64,000 nt of DNA, from NCBI RefSeq assembly GCF_014203355.1, contig NZ_JACHIR010000001.1:868001-932000 (forward strand), written 5' to 3'. Source of the stretch: Kutzneria kofuensis (GTDB taxonomy: Bacteria > Actinomycetota > Actinomycetes > Mycobacteriales > Pseudonocardiaceae). The notes beneath the pieces were generated by a model that was given only the letters and a program-made list of their open reading frames with translations, searched no databases and was not told where the DNA came from. This document shows, piece after piece, positions 47,961 through 56,180 of the stretch. How positions within the stretch are numbered: the first letter of the stretch is position 1; every line of letters starts with the position of its first letter. Made by a program: the position numbers and the translations under genes.

Positions 47961-48673
47961 CGCCGCAGCGACTCCAGCAGCAGCTCCACGAACTCCGGCA
48001 ACCGCTCGGCCGCCTGATCATGCGGCCCGGCCAACGCCACGGCGCCGACCACCTGCCCCTGTTCCCACACCGGCGCGGCGACCGAGGCGATCCCCCGCAG
48101 CATCGGGCCGCTGTCCCCCAACGTGTAGCCGGTTTCCCGCACGCGGCTGAGCTCGGCGAGCAGCGCCAGGGCGGCCGCTCGGTCGTCGGGGAACTGAGCC
48201 GCCACGATCTCGTGCCGTTCGCGGTCCGGCATGAACGCAAGCAAGACGCGCCCTACTGCCGTCTCCGGCAACGGGGTGCGGAGCTGTTGCACGGTCAGGT
48301 AGTTGAACGGGTCGTCGGTGCCGGCCCAGTCGGCGTACACGGAGGTGTCGCCGGTACGCACGGCCAGGACCGCGCTGAGGCCGGTGCGGTTGTGCAGATC
48401 CACCAGGTCGGCGTGGTTGACCGTGGACACGAGCCGCTGCCCGGAACGCATGGCCAGCAGGTAGGGAGCGGCGCCGAGGCGGAAGCGCTTGTCGTCCTCC
48501 TCCAGGTAGCCGACGGCGACGAGCCCGTTGACCAGCTTCTGCACCGACGACACCGGGGCGTGCAGCCGCAGCGCGAGCTGGGTCAGCGTCAGCCCGGAGC
48601 GCTCCGTGACCACCGCCTCCAGGATCTCCGCGATCCGGTCCACCGCCCGGTGGTGCGGCCGCAGCTCCGCCAT
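47936..48673 (-). CDS. IclR family transcriptional regulator
   Basis: 245 residues. N-terminal winged helix (RIAEILEAVVTERSGLTLTQ, APVSSVQKLVNGLVAVGYLE) and the C-terminal IclR effector domain (VSTVNHADLVDLHNRTGLSA, GIASVAAPVWEQGQVVGAVA). Divergent from the acyl-CoA operon, with a perfect palindrome between them. Likely senses a carboxylate or CoA metabolite of that pathway. Confidence 0.88.
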   Translation of the reverse strand: MAELRPHHRAVDRIAEILEAVVTERSGLTLTQLALRLHAPVSSVQKLVNGLVAVGYLEEDDKRFRLGAAPYLLAMRSGQRLVSTVNHADLVDLHNRTGLSAVLAVRTGDTSVYADWAGTDDPFNYLTVQQLRTPLPETAVGRVLLAFMPDRERHEIVAAQFPDDRAAALALLAELSRVRETGYTLGDSGPMLRGIASVAAPVWEQGQVVGAVALAGPHDQAAERLPEFVELLLESLRRYSRRRVN

Positions 48674-48684
48674 GATCCACTCCT

Positions 48685-48698
48685 TATCTATATAGATA
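48685..48698. promoter_or_regulatory. Palindromic operator next to the IclR gene
   Basis: TATCTATATAGATA is a perfect 14-bp palindrome, strikingly AT-rich for this DNA, 12 bp before the IclR ATG and 80 bp before the CoA-transferase gene. Likely IclR binding site. Confidence 0.65.
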
Positions 48699-48777
48699 GA
48701 ACGGTATCACATTGCGTAAGCCGACCACGGAGCGCAGGATAGTTGATGTAAGGCAAACAACTGAGGAGGCGGAGAGC

Positions 48778-49968
48778 ATGGGGGCTCTGGACGGCATCAG
48801 GGTGATCGACCTCGCGACGGTGGTCATGGGCCCGTACGCCACACAGATCCTCGGCGACCTGGGCGCCGACGTGATCAAGGTCGAGCCGCCGGCCGGCGAC
48901 ATGAGCCGGCTGACCGCCCCGTACCGCAACGAGGGCATGGGTTCGCTGGCCCTCAACGTCAACCGCAACAAGCGAGCCGTCTCCATCGACCTGAAGAACC
49001 CGCGCGGCAAGCAGGTGTTCCTCGATCTGGTGAAGACCGCCGACGTGCTCGTCACCAACATGCGCCCGGGTGCGCTGCGCCGGCTGGGCCTGGACCACGA
49101 GCAGCTGGCCGAGGTCAACCCGGGCCTCATCTACTGCAACGCGCAGGGTTTCCGCAGCGACTCGTCGCTGGCCGACCGCGCCGCGTACGACGAGATCGTG
49201 CAGGCCGCGTCCGGCACCGCCGACCTGATGCGCCGCGCCACCGGCACGCCGACCTACATGCCGACCATCCTGGGCGACAAGGTCAGTGGACTGACTATTG
49301 TCTACAGTGTCCTGGCGGCACTCGTGCACAAGCAGCGCACCGGCGAGGGCCAGCGCGTCGAGGTGCCGATGACCGACACGATGCTGGCGTTCAACCTGGT
49401 CGAGCACCTCGCCGGCCGCACGTTCGAGCCGGCCGCCGGCCTGATGGGCTTCTCCCGGTCGCTGTCCCCCGGCCACCGCGCCGTGCGGACGTCGGACGGC
49501 TGGGCCTGCATTCTCCCGTACAGCCGGCGCAACATCGACGACTTCTTCGCCGAGGTGGGTCACCCCGAGGTGGTGGAGGACCCGAGGTTCGCCGACTCGG
49601 CCAGCCTGGCCGCCAACTTCGACGCGTTCTACGACCTGATCGAGAAGTACGCGGCGCAGCGGACCACCGCCGAGTGGGAGGCGACCTGCGCCCGGCTGAG
49701 CATCCCGTTCGCGCCGGTGCTCGACCTCGACGACGTCACCGAGGACCCGTACGTCACCGAGGTCGGCCTGCTGGAGTGCGCCGAGCACCCGACCGAGGGC
49801 ACCTATCGGGTGATCGGCTCCCCCGTGCGGTTCTCGGCCACGCCTGCGAGTGTGCGCAGGCACGCGCCGCGGCTGGGCCAGGACAACGACGAGGTGCTGG
49901 GCGAACTCGGGTACTCCGAGGACGAGCTGCGTGAGCTGGCCGAGGCCGGCGTCACGGTGAGGAGGTAG
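48778..49968 (+). CDS. CaiB/BaiF family III CoA-transferase
   Basis: 396 residues. Begins LDGIRVIDLATVVMGPYATQ, with VIKVEPPAGDMSR, SIDLKNPRGKQVFLDLVK and the catalytic-Asp region SLADRAAYDEIVQAASGTAD. Moves CoA between carboxylic acids. GAGGAGGCGGAGAGC precedes ATG 48778. First gene of an operon that would continue with the acetoacetate decarboxylase-like, hydroxyacyl-CoA dehydrogenase and acyl-CoA dehydrogenase genes, but an IS element lies in between. Confidence 0.9.
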   Translation: MGALDGIRVIDLATVVMGPYATQILGDLGADVIKVEPPAGDMSRLTAPYRNEGMGSLALNVNRNKRAVSIDLKNPRGKQVFLDLVKTADVLVTNMRPGALRRLGLDHEQLAEVNPGLIYCNAQGFRSDSSLADRAAYDEIVQAASGTADLMRRATGTPTYMPTILGDKVSGLTIVYSVLAALVHKQRTGEGQRVEVPMTDTMLAFNLVEHLAGRTFEPAAGLMGFSRSLSPGHRAVRTSDGWACILPYSRRNIDDFFAEVGHPEVVEDPRFADSASLAANFDAFYDLIEKYAAQRTTAEWEATCARLSIPFAPVLDLDDVTEDPYVTEVGLLECAEHPTEGTYRVIGSPVRFSATPASVRRHAPRLGQDNDEVLGELGYSEDELRELAEAGVTVRR

Positions 49969-49975
49969 TGGTCAT

Positions 49976-50064
49976 GCACTCGTCCCTGAGGGAACGAGCG
50001 TGCCTGCCGCCGCGGACGGCGGTTTGTAGGCTTGCTGCTGCCATCCTAGCTGGCTGCCAGGATG
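49976..50064 (-). ncRNA. Candidate right-end omega (guide) RNA scaffold
   Basis: Three consecutive hairpins lie at the tnpB 3' end: CATCCT...AGGATG (50042-50064, spanning the stop), CCGCCG-CGGA-CGGCGG (50007-50022) and an imperfect GCAC-TCGT-CCC stem (49976-50003). In characterised TnpB systems the guide RNA comes from this region and the guide lies just beyond the element end. Presence of an RNA is inferred from structure and position only. Confidence 0.4.
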
Positions 50065-51230
50065 GGCGCTGCGTCTGGACGCATGACTTCGCCCCAGCAC
50101 TTCACACCGCGTGCCGCGATGTTGAGCGCCGCGTTGTGGTCGGCGTGCCCAACGAAGTCACACCGGCCACAATGAAACGCCGCCTGACTACGGCGGTTGC
50201 GTTTGTCGACGTGCCCGCAGACGTGGCAGGTCTGCGAGGTGTAGGCCGCGTCAACCTGCACCAACACCACACCGGCCCGCTGGGCCTTATACGTCAGAAG
50301 CCGACCGAGCTGGGCGAACGCCCAGGAGTGCAGCATGGCCCGTTGGGGCTTGCGAAGCCGTACCCGTGCGCGGATTCCACCGAGGTCTTCGATGGCGATG
50401 CCGCGTCCGGTGCGTTCAGCCTCGGCCACGATGCTCTTGCTGATCTGATGGTTCACGTCGGTGGCGAACCGGGCCTCCTTGCGGCGGCGTTTTTTCAGCA
50501 GCCGTCGCGCGGAGGAGGTCTTCTTGGCCTGCAACCGCTTCCTCAGCCGCAGTTGACGCTTGCGGTAGCGGTTCAGCCGCAACCCGCACCGCCGGTCACC
50601 GTCAGAGGTCGTGGCGATGTTGACGACACCAAGGTCGACACCGAGGAACCCGTTTACCGGCTCGCGCTGGGGCGTCACGGGGGTGTCGATGACGGCGTGC
50701 AGCAGCCACACCCCGTCCCGGTGCAGCAGGTCGGTTTCCCCGATCGGACGGGACCGCAACAGCGCTATGTGGGCGCGACTTCCCACGATCCGCACATTCC
50801 TCAGTCGGCCGGCGGTGGTCCAGATCGACACCGTGCCCTCATGGCCGGCGTCGCCGAGCTGCCAGGACAGACAACGGGCGTCGAACGGCTGTCCCGCCCG
50901 CAGGCGGAACACGATCGGGGTGTTCTCGACCGTGCGGCGTCGGCCCGAGCCGGGCAGCCCGTAACTACCGGCCCTCAGATTGGCGTTGAGGGTGGAGTAA
51001 GCGTCCACGGTCTTGCCGATCACCCGGATCGCGGGTTGAGCGGCCAGCCCGAACCGCTCCCGCAACTGAGTGTAGAAGCGTTTCTGCACGTCGAACTTCC
51101 GCAACACCCGCTCGGTGTGCATCTGCTCGGACAGCCAAGACGCGGCAGCGTTGCAGGCGTGCAGGGTATCGGCAAGCGCCAACGCCTGCTCAGGCGTCGG
51201 CAGCAACCGCACCGGCACCACCTGCTTCAT
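50046..51230 (-). CDS. tnpB: TnpB RNA-guided nuclease (IS200/IS605 OrfB)
   Basis: 394 residues from MKQVVPVRLLPTPEQ. RuvC-type catalytic residues are present: Asp in FLGVDLGVVNIAT, Glu in AIEDLGGIRAR and Asp in HADHNAALNIA. The zinc finger has CHVCGHVDKRNRRSQAAFHC and GRC, between RuvC II and III. Basic RKRLQAKKTSSARRLLKKRR lies between RuvC I and II. All parts look functional. ATG 51242 (MVIS) is an alternative start. Confidence 0.9.
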   Translation of the reverse strand: MKQVVPVRLLPTPEQALALADTLHACNAAASWLSEQMHTERVLRKFDVQKRFYTQLRERFGLAAQPAIRVIGKTVDAYSTLNANLRAGSYGLPGSGRRRTVENTPIVFRLRAGQPFDARCLSWQLGDAGHEGTVSIWTTAGRLRNVRIVGSRAHIALLRSRPIGETDLLHRDGVWLLHAVIDTPVTPQREPVNGFLGVDLGVVNIATTSDGDRRCGLRLNRYRKRQLRLRKRLQAKKTSSARRLLKKRRRKEARFATDVNHQISKSIVAEAERTGRGIAIEDLGGIRARVRLRKPQRAMLHSWAFAQLGRLLTYKAQRAGVVLVQVDAAYTSQTCHVCGHVDKRNRRSQAAFHCGRCDFVGHADHNAALNIAARGVKCWGEVMRPDAAPILAAS

Positions 51231-51253
51231 GCTGATCACCATAGCCCTGATCC

Positions 51254-51427
51254 ATGTCACCACTGCGAGAGCCTGACCCCAACACCCGTAGCGGCCGGAA
51301 CATCGTGCACAGTCGCTACCCGTGGGTCGACCACATATGGTCGCCGTCCTACTTCGCGGGCTCATGCGGGGGAACCCCGCTGTCATCGGTCCGCGAGCAC
51401 ATCGAGAACCAGAAGCACCCGAAGTGA
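51254..51427 (+). pseudogene. tnpA: Internally deleted IS200/IS605 TnpA
   Basis: A 57-codon frame joins a TnpA-like N-terminus (MSPLREPDPNTRSGRNIVHS) to a TnpA C-terminus (PWVDHIWSPSYFAGSCGGTP). The usual protein is about 130-140 residues; the middle with the HUH motif is missing. In the last helix, VREHIENQ has His where the catalytic Tyr is expected (family pattern YIExQ). It is thus doubly inactive. Confidence 0.75.
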
Positions 51428-51508
51428 CCCACCGCTGCGCGATCGAGAGTCGAGGAATCGCCTCCTCTGGGCCGTGAACGGCCGAGCTTCCGTCGATTGG
51501 AGAAATCA

Positions 51509-52249
51509 GTGAAGGCAGCGGAAGTGGCCCGGCGGCTCGCGACCCCGCTCACCGCGCCCGCGTGGGCGCCGGTCCGGTCGCGGTTCACCGACCGGGAGTA
51601 CCTGAACGTCGTCTACCGCACCGATCCCGAGGCGCTGCGGGCGGTCGTCCCCGAACCGCTGGAGTTCGACGAGCCGCTGGTCCGGTTCGAGGTCATGAAG
51701 ATGGGCGACAGCACCAGCTTCGGCCCGTACACCGAGTCCGGCCAGGTGATCCCGGTCCGGTTCGGCGAGGAGCGCGGCGAGTACCTGCACGCGATGTACC
51801 TGGACAACGTGGCCGCCACCGTGGCCGGCCGGGAGGCCAGCGCGTACCCGAAGACCGCCGGCTCGCCCCGGCTGTTCGCCGAGGCCGGCGCCCTGGTCGG
51901 CACGCTGGACGTCGGCACGCAGCGGGTGGCCACGGCGACCATGGGCTACAAGCACTACCCGATGGACCTCGACGAGGCCCGCGCCGAGCTGACGCTCCCC
52001 ACGTACATGCTCAAGATCGTGCCCGGCTACGAGCGCGAGCCGCGGATGTGCGAACTGGTCCGCACCCGGATCACCGACATCACGGTGAAGGCGGCGTGGA
52101 CCGGGCCGGCCCGGCTGCAGCTGTTCCAGCACGTGCTGGCCCCGCTGGCCGACCTGCCGGTGCTGGAGATCGTGTCGGCCAGCCACATCATCACCGACCT
52201 CACGCTCGACGGTGTCCGGCCGGTGTTCGACTACCTGAAGGAGCGCTGA
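51509..52249 (+). CDS. Acetoacetate decarboxylase-like protein
   Basis: 246 residues from GTG, 6 nt after GGAGA. ADC fold: TDPEALRAVVPEPLEFDEPL, HAMYLDNVAATVAGREASAY, then PKTAGSP in which the lysine aligns with the Schiff-base Lys of acetoacetate decarboxylase. May decarboxylate a beta-keto acid made by the neighbouring enzymes, or have another Schiff-base activity. Followed after 2 bp by the dehydrogenase gene. Confidence 0.85.
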   Translation: MKAAEVARRLATPLTAPAWAPVRSRFTDREYLNVVYRTDPEALRAVVPEPLEFDEPLVRFEVMKMGDSTSFGPYTESGQVIPVRFGEERGEYLHAMYLDNVAATVAGREASAYPKTAGSPRLFAEAGALVGTLDVGTQRVATATMGYKHYPMDLDEARAELTLPTYMLKIVPGYEREPRMCELVRTRITDITVKAAWTGPARLQLFQHVLAPLADLPVLEIVSASHIITDLTLDGVRPVFDYLKER

Positions 52250-52251
52250 CC

Positions 52252-53133
52252 ATGACTGTCGCAGTCGTCGGCGCCGGCACCATCGGCCTGTCCTGGACGA
52301 CCCTGATGCTGGCCAAGGGGCACACCGTGCGCGTCACGGATCCCCGTCCGGACCTGTCGGAGGCCGTTCGCGACGCCGTTCGCGAGTTCGCCCCGACCGT
52401 GCCGGGTTTCGCCGGTGACGCCGAGGAGTTGCTGTCCCGGGTGGAGATCGTCGGCTCGGTCGAGGAGGCCGTCGACGGTGTCCAGGCGGTGCAGGAGAAC
52501 GGCCCGGAACGCCTGGAGTTCAAGCAGGACCTGTTCGCCGCCATCGAGAAGGCCGCGCCGGATTCGGCTCTGCTCCTCTCCTCCACCTCGGGCCTGACAC
52601 CGTCCTCGATGTCGTCGAGGATGACCGCGCCGCAGCGGTTGGTGGTGGGCCACCCGTTCAACCCGCCGCACCTGCTTCCGCTGGTGGAACTCGTCGGCTC
52701 GTCGGACCGGGAAGTGGCCCGGGCCAAGGAGTTCTACCTGTCGCTGGGCAAGGTTGCGGTGGTGGTGCACCAGGAGATCCGCGGCCACGTGGCGAACCGG
52801 TTGCAGCGCGTGCTGTTCGAGGAGTGCGTGAACCTCGTCGAGCAGGGCGTGGTGTCCATGACCGAGCTGGACGACATCGTCACCAACTCGGTCGGCGTGC
52901 GGTGGGCGACCGTCGGGCCGTTCCTGGCCTTCCACCTCGGCGGCGGGCCGGGCGGGCTGCGACACATGATGTCGCACCTGATGCCCTACATCCCCTCGGA
53001 CGTGCAGCAGCGCCTGGCCGACCAGGCCGAGACGGTGTATCCGTTGGCGCAGAACGAAAGCCGAGCCGCCCGGCGGGACCGCCAGCAGCTCGGGATCATC
53101 AGCTTGAAGGAGCGTGACGACGATGTCCGGTGA
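52252..53133 (+). CDS. 3-hydroxyacyl-CoA dehydrogenase family protein
   Basis: 293 residues. Rossmann start MTVAVVGAGTIGLSWTTLML; VVGHPFNPPHLLPLVELVGS holds the catalytic His; C-terminal domain with GHVANRLQRVLFEECVNLVE. Closest in look to 3-hydroxyacyl-CoA or L-carnitine dehydrogenases; exact substrate unknown. It overlaps the next gene by 11 bp, so the three downstream genes are one transcript. Confidence 0.87.
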   Translation: MTVAVVGAGTIGLSWTTLMLAKGHTVRVTDPRPDLSEAVRDAVREFAPTVPGFAGDAEELLSRVEIVGSVEEAVDGVQAVQENGPERLEFKQDLFAAIEKAAPDSALLLSSTSGLTPSSMSSRMTAPQRLVVGHPFNPPHLLPLVELVGSSDREVARAKEFYLSLGKVAVVVHQEIRGHVANRLQRVLFEECVNLVEQGVVSMTELDDIVTNSVGVRWATVGPFLAFHLGGGPGGLRHMMSHLMPYIPSDVQQRLADQAETVYPLAQNESRAARRDRQQLGIISLKERDDDVR

Positions 53134-54271
53134 CTTCTACGACTTCCAGAACCTGCTCACCGACGAGGAGAAGGCGATCGTCGAGCGGACGCGGGAGTTC
53201 CTGCGCACCGAGGTCGCGCCGATCGCCAACGATGCGTGGGCCAACGCCGAGTTCCCGCACCAGATCGTGAAGGGCTTCGCCGAGCTGGACATCGCCGGCC
53301 TGGCCTACCGGGGCGCGCGCAGCCTGCTCACCGGGTTCCTGGCGCTGGAGATGAACCGCGTCGACCCGTCCATCGCGACCTTCTTCGGCGTCCACAGCGG
53401 ACTGGCCATGGGCAGCGTCAACCGCTGCGGCTCCGACGAGCAGAAGGAGCGCTGGCTGCCGGCGATGGCGCGGATGGAGAAGATCGGCGCCTTCGCCCTG
53501 ACCGAGCCGGGCGGCGGCTCCGACGTCGCCGGCGGCCTACGGACCACCGCCCGGCGCGACGGCGACACGTGGATCCTCAACGGCGCCAAGCGCTGGATCG
53601 GCAACGCCACCTTCGCCGACCTGGTGATCGTGTGGGCGCGGGACGAGGCCGACAACAAGGTCAAGGGCTTCGTGGTGGAGAAGGGCACGCCCGGTTTCGT
53701 CGCCACCAAGATCGAGCACAAGATGGCGCTGCGGACCGTGCAGAACGCCGACATCACGCTCATCGACTGCCGCGTGCCCGAGGCCAACCGGCTACAGAAC
53801 GCGCACGGTTTCCGGGACACCGCCGACATTCTGCGGCAGACCCGCGGCGGCGTGGCGTGGCAGTCCGTCGGTGTCATGATGGGCGCCTACGACCTCGCCC
53901 TGGCGTACGCCAAGGAGCGCACCCAGTTCGGCAAGCCCATCGCCGGCTTCCAGCTCGTGCAGGACCTGCTGGTGAAGATGCTGGGCAACGTGACGGCGTC
54001 GCTCGGCATGGTGGTGCGGCTGGCGCAGCTGCAGGACGAGGGCGTGTACAAGGACGAGCACTCCTCGCTGGCCAAGGCGTACTGCACGTCCCGGATGCGC
54101 GAGGCCGTTGGCTGGGCCCGGGAGATCCTGGGCGGCAACGGAATCGTGCTGGACTACAACGTCGGCCGGTTCGTCGCCGACGCCGAGGCCGTGTACTCGT
54201 ACGAGGGCACGCGGGAGATCAACTCCCTGGTCACCGGGCGGGCGATCACCGGGCTCGGCGCCTTCGTGTAA
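53123..54271 (+). CDS. Acyl-CoA dehydrogenase
   Basis: 382 residues from ATG 53123, with AAGGAG 10 nt upstream. Family signatures: FALTEPGGGSDVAGGLRTTA, NGAKRWIGNATFADLVIVWA, ERTQFGKPIAGFQLVQ and AREILGGNGIVLDYNVGRFV; the catalytic Glu is in YSYEGTREINSLV, as in glutaryl-CoA dehydrogenases. Flavoprotein passing electrons to ETF. Last gene of the operon, closed by a strong terminator. Confidence 0.93.
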   Translation: MSGDFYDFQNLLTDEEKAIVERTREFLRTEVAPIANDAWANAEFPHQIVKGFAELDIAGLAYRGARSLLTGFLALEMNRVDPSIATFFGVHSGLAMGSVNRCGSDEQKERWLPAMARMEKIGAFALTEPGGGSDVAGGLRTTARRDGDTWILNGAKRWIGNATFADLVIVWARDEADNKVKGFVVEKGTPGFVATKIEHKMALRTVQNADITLIDCRVPEANRLQNAHGFRDTADILRQTRGGVAWQSVGVMMGAYDLALAYAKERTQFGKPIAGFQLVQDLLVKMLGNVTASLGMVVRLAQLQDEGVYKDEHSSLAKAYCTSRMREAVGWAREILGGNGIVLDYNVGRFVADAEAVYSYEGTREINSLVTGRAITGLGAFV

Positions 54272-54279
54272 GGACCACA

Positions 54280-54303
54280 GCGGGCCGCCCTCGGGCGGCC
54301 CGC
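54280..54303. terminator. Terminator after the acyl-CoA operon (probably bidirectional)
   Basis: Perfect 11-bp stem GCGGGCCGCCC / GGGCGGCCCGC with a 2-nt loop between two convergent stops (54271 and 54305). Confidence 0.88.
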
Positions 54304-54304
54304 T

Positions 54305-55333
54305 TCAGTCTGCCGGGCGCAGCGGCGGCATCCACAGCCGCCGGGCGCCCGGCACGACCATGCGCACCAGCGCCGCCACCAACACCGGCAGGCCGGCGTC
54401 GTCCGGCCAGGCCAGCCGCCCGATCGTCTTGAGCGCCCAGTCGCGGTGCCGGTCGTCGCCGGTGGCTTCGGCCATGTCGAGGAGAAACTCCACGTTCTCC
54501 ACGACGCCGTGGCAGGAGGCGGTCGCCATCGTCCACTGGTCGGCCCGTACCGCCGCCGCGGCGGCGTCGGCGACCTTGCGGTAGCGCTCGTCGCCGGTCG
54601 CGAGCCAGGCTCGGACCAGGAAGCTGCCGACACCGGCGGCGTCGCCGCACCAGCCGCCGAGCGGGATGCTCTCCCCCGGGCCCGAGGGCCACCTCGCCGC
54701 CGTCCGGTCCCACATCGCGGCGTCGCAGAGCGTGTCGGCCAGCCGGATCGCCTTGATGCGCACGAGCTTGTCGCCGGTGGCCAGCGCGTGGTCGAGCAGG
54801 AACGCCGCGATGCCGGCGATGCCGTGGCCGAAGCCGTACTTGCCCTGCTCGGTGTCCTGGTGCCGGGCGCACTCGGTGGCCCGGGCCAGGAACTGCCCGT
54901 CGCCGGTGACCCGCCAGGCGTGCAACAGCGTCAGGCCCGCGCCGGCCGATCCGTCGCAGACGTCCGGATTGCTGCTCAGCACCGGGATCTCGGTGGCCAG
55001 CTTGGCCGCGCGGGCCATCAGCTTGGGATCGGCCAGCGCGTGCGCCGCGTCCAGCAGCGCCCACACCGCCCCCGACTGGCCGAAGTGCAGTCCCGGCAGG
55101 ACGATCGACTCCCGCTCACACCGCTTCGCCGTGCGCTTCGCCGCCGTGCGGACCACGCCCGGCAGCCGGTCGTTGCGGGGCAGCGCCGCCACCAGCGCGC
55201 CCAGCACCGAGGCGCTGTGCTTGCGAGGATTCATCCGATTCAGCAGCTGGAGGATGCCGTCGTCGAGCAGCCGGTCGCCCGGCACCCCCTCCGGGTGCAC
55301 CGCGCCCGCTGCCACCGATCCGATCGACATCAC
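54305..55333 (-). CDS. Orphan LanC-like cyclase protein
   Basis: 342 residues from GTG with GGAGGGGG 8 nt upstream (ATG follows directly). The double alpha-barrel repeats carry LanC glycine motifs: SGAVWALLDAAHAL, DGSAGAGLTLLHAW, GFGHGIAGIAAFLLD. Zinc ligands are intact: C229 (GGWCGDAAG), C274 and H275 (ASCHGVVEN). LanC cyclases form thioethers in lanthipeptides, but no LanB, LanM, kinase domain or precursor is found nearby. It could act in trans or have a LanCL-like housekeeping role. Confidence 0.82.
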   Translation of the reverse strand: MMSIGSVAAGAVHPEGVPGDRLLDDGILQLLNRMNPRKHSASVLGALVAALPRNDRLPGVVRTAAKRTAKRCERESIVLPGLHFGQSGAVWALLDAAHALADPKLMARAAKLATEIPVLSSNPDVCDGSAGAGLTLLHAWRVTGDGQFLARATECARHQDTEQGKYGFGHGIAGIAAFLLDHALATGDKLVRIKAIRLADTLCDAAMWDRTAARWPSGPGESIPLGGWCGDAAGVGSFLVRAWLATGDERYRKVADAAAAAVRADQWTMATASCHGVVENVEFLLDMAEATGDDRHRDWALKTIGRLAWPDDAGLPVLVAALVRMVVPGARRLWMPPLRPAD

Positions 55334-55480
55334 CGGCAGGACCCCCTCCGGCCTGCGAAAACACCGCTACCCGTCCACAATCGCACCAGGTGATCGCGGG
55401 GCCGACGATCGGGAGCATATCGTCCCGCCACCACTGCCCCAATGGACAGTCGGGGGGAAAACCGTGAAAGCTATTCGCGT

Positions 55481-55954
55481 TCAGCCGACCTGTTTGAGCA
55501 GCTTGGCGACGGCCTCGACCTGTTGCCTGACGGTCGTCAGCGCGGCGGCGCACGGACCGGCGTTGGGGCCGCCGGTGCTGGGGTCGGCGTTGTTCACGCC
55601 GGGATTCTGGGTGCCGACGCCGCACGTGCGCTTCTCGTAGTCGGCGACGGCCGCCTGCATCTTGTCGACGACGGCCTTGATGGCGTCGGCCTGCTTGCTG
55701 CCGGCGGTCTCCGAGACCACGCTGTTACCGAAGTTGGCCACCTGGGTCGCGTAGCGCTCGCATTCCGGATAGACGACCGCGGGGTCCACGGTCTGGCACT
55801 GGTCGGCCTGCAAGGCGTCGGCCTTCACGGTCAGGTCCTGCACCGACGGCCCGTACTTGGCCACCGGCGGGCCGCTCGGGCCGGCCTCCCGACTGCACCC
55901 GGCGGCGACCAGGAGCAATGCGGCGGCGGGCACGACAACCAGACGCAGGTTCAC
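55481..55954 (-). CDS. Small lipoprotein of unknown function
   Basis: 157 residues from GTG (VNLRLVVVPAAALLLVAAGC); lipobox VAAGC places the lipidated Cys at 20. The mature part is helical with four Cys (QADQCQTVDP, PECERYATQ, KRTCGVGTQ, GPCAAALTT) that may form two disulfides. No family recognised. Stands alone, upstream of the LanC-like gene on the same strand with 147 bp between. Confidence 0.7.
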   Translation of the reverse strand: MNLRLVVVPAAALLLVAAGCSREAGPSGPPVAKYGPSVQDLTVKADALQADQCQTVDPAVVYPECERYATQVANFGNSVVSETAGSKQADAIKAVVDKMQAAVADYEKRTCGVGTQNPGVNNADPSTGGPNAGPCAAALTTVRQQVEAVAKLLKQVG

Positions 55955-56180
55955 CACCCGGCCAGCGTAGAACAGGGCAGCGCCGCCCCGAACGGCGCGT
56001 CCCCGCCGCAACCGACACAGGTGCCCGGAAATTCCCGCTGGATACACAATTCGCCGATGAGGCAGGAATCGACGACTGACAAGACAGGATTGGCTTGCCG
56101 CCAGCCTTCGGGGGCGTAGATTTTGCCGCAAGACAACCAATACGTGTGACCGCGCGCACAGTTCTTCTAGCGAGGCCCCC

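Larger units (their letters stand above)
49976..51427. mobile_element. IS605-like element: intact tnpB, defective tnpA
   Basis: Divergent tnpB (minus) and tnpA (plus) give the IS605 layout, with the right end at the low-coordinate side next to the CoA-transferase stop and the left end beyond 51427. Exact ends are not resolved; single-strand IS605 elements make no target duplications. Small palindromes at 51448-51463 (GAGGA...TCCTC) and 51466-51479 (GGCCGT-GA-ACGGCC) may be left-end hairpins. The tnpA copy has lost its middle and its catalytic Tyr, so the element cannot move by itself. Confidence 0.75.

Noticed and set aside
51428-51508. Exact left end and target motif of the IS605-like element
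   Set aside because: Small palindromes and a TTCAC are present, but without an empty site or a second copy the boundary cannot be fixed.
54305-55480. Lanthipeptide biosynthetic cluster around the LanC-like gene
   Set aside because: No dehydratase, kinase domain, transporter or Cys/Ser/Thr-rich precursor ORF is seen within several kb; only the cyclase-like gene is supported.
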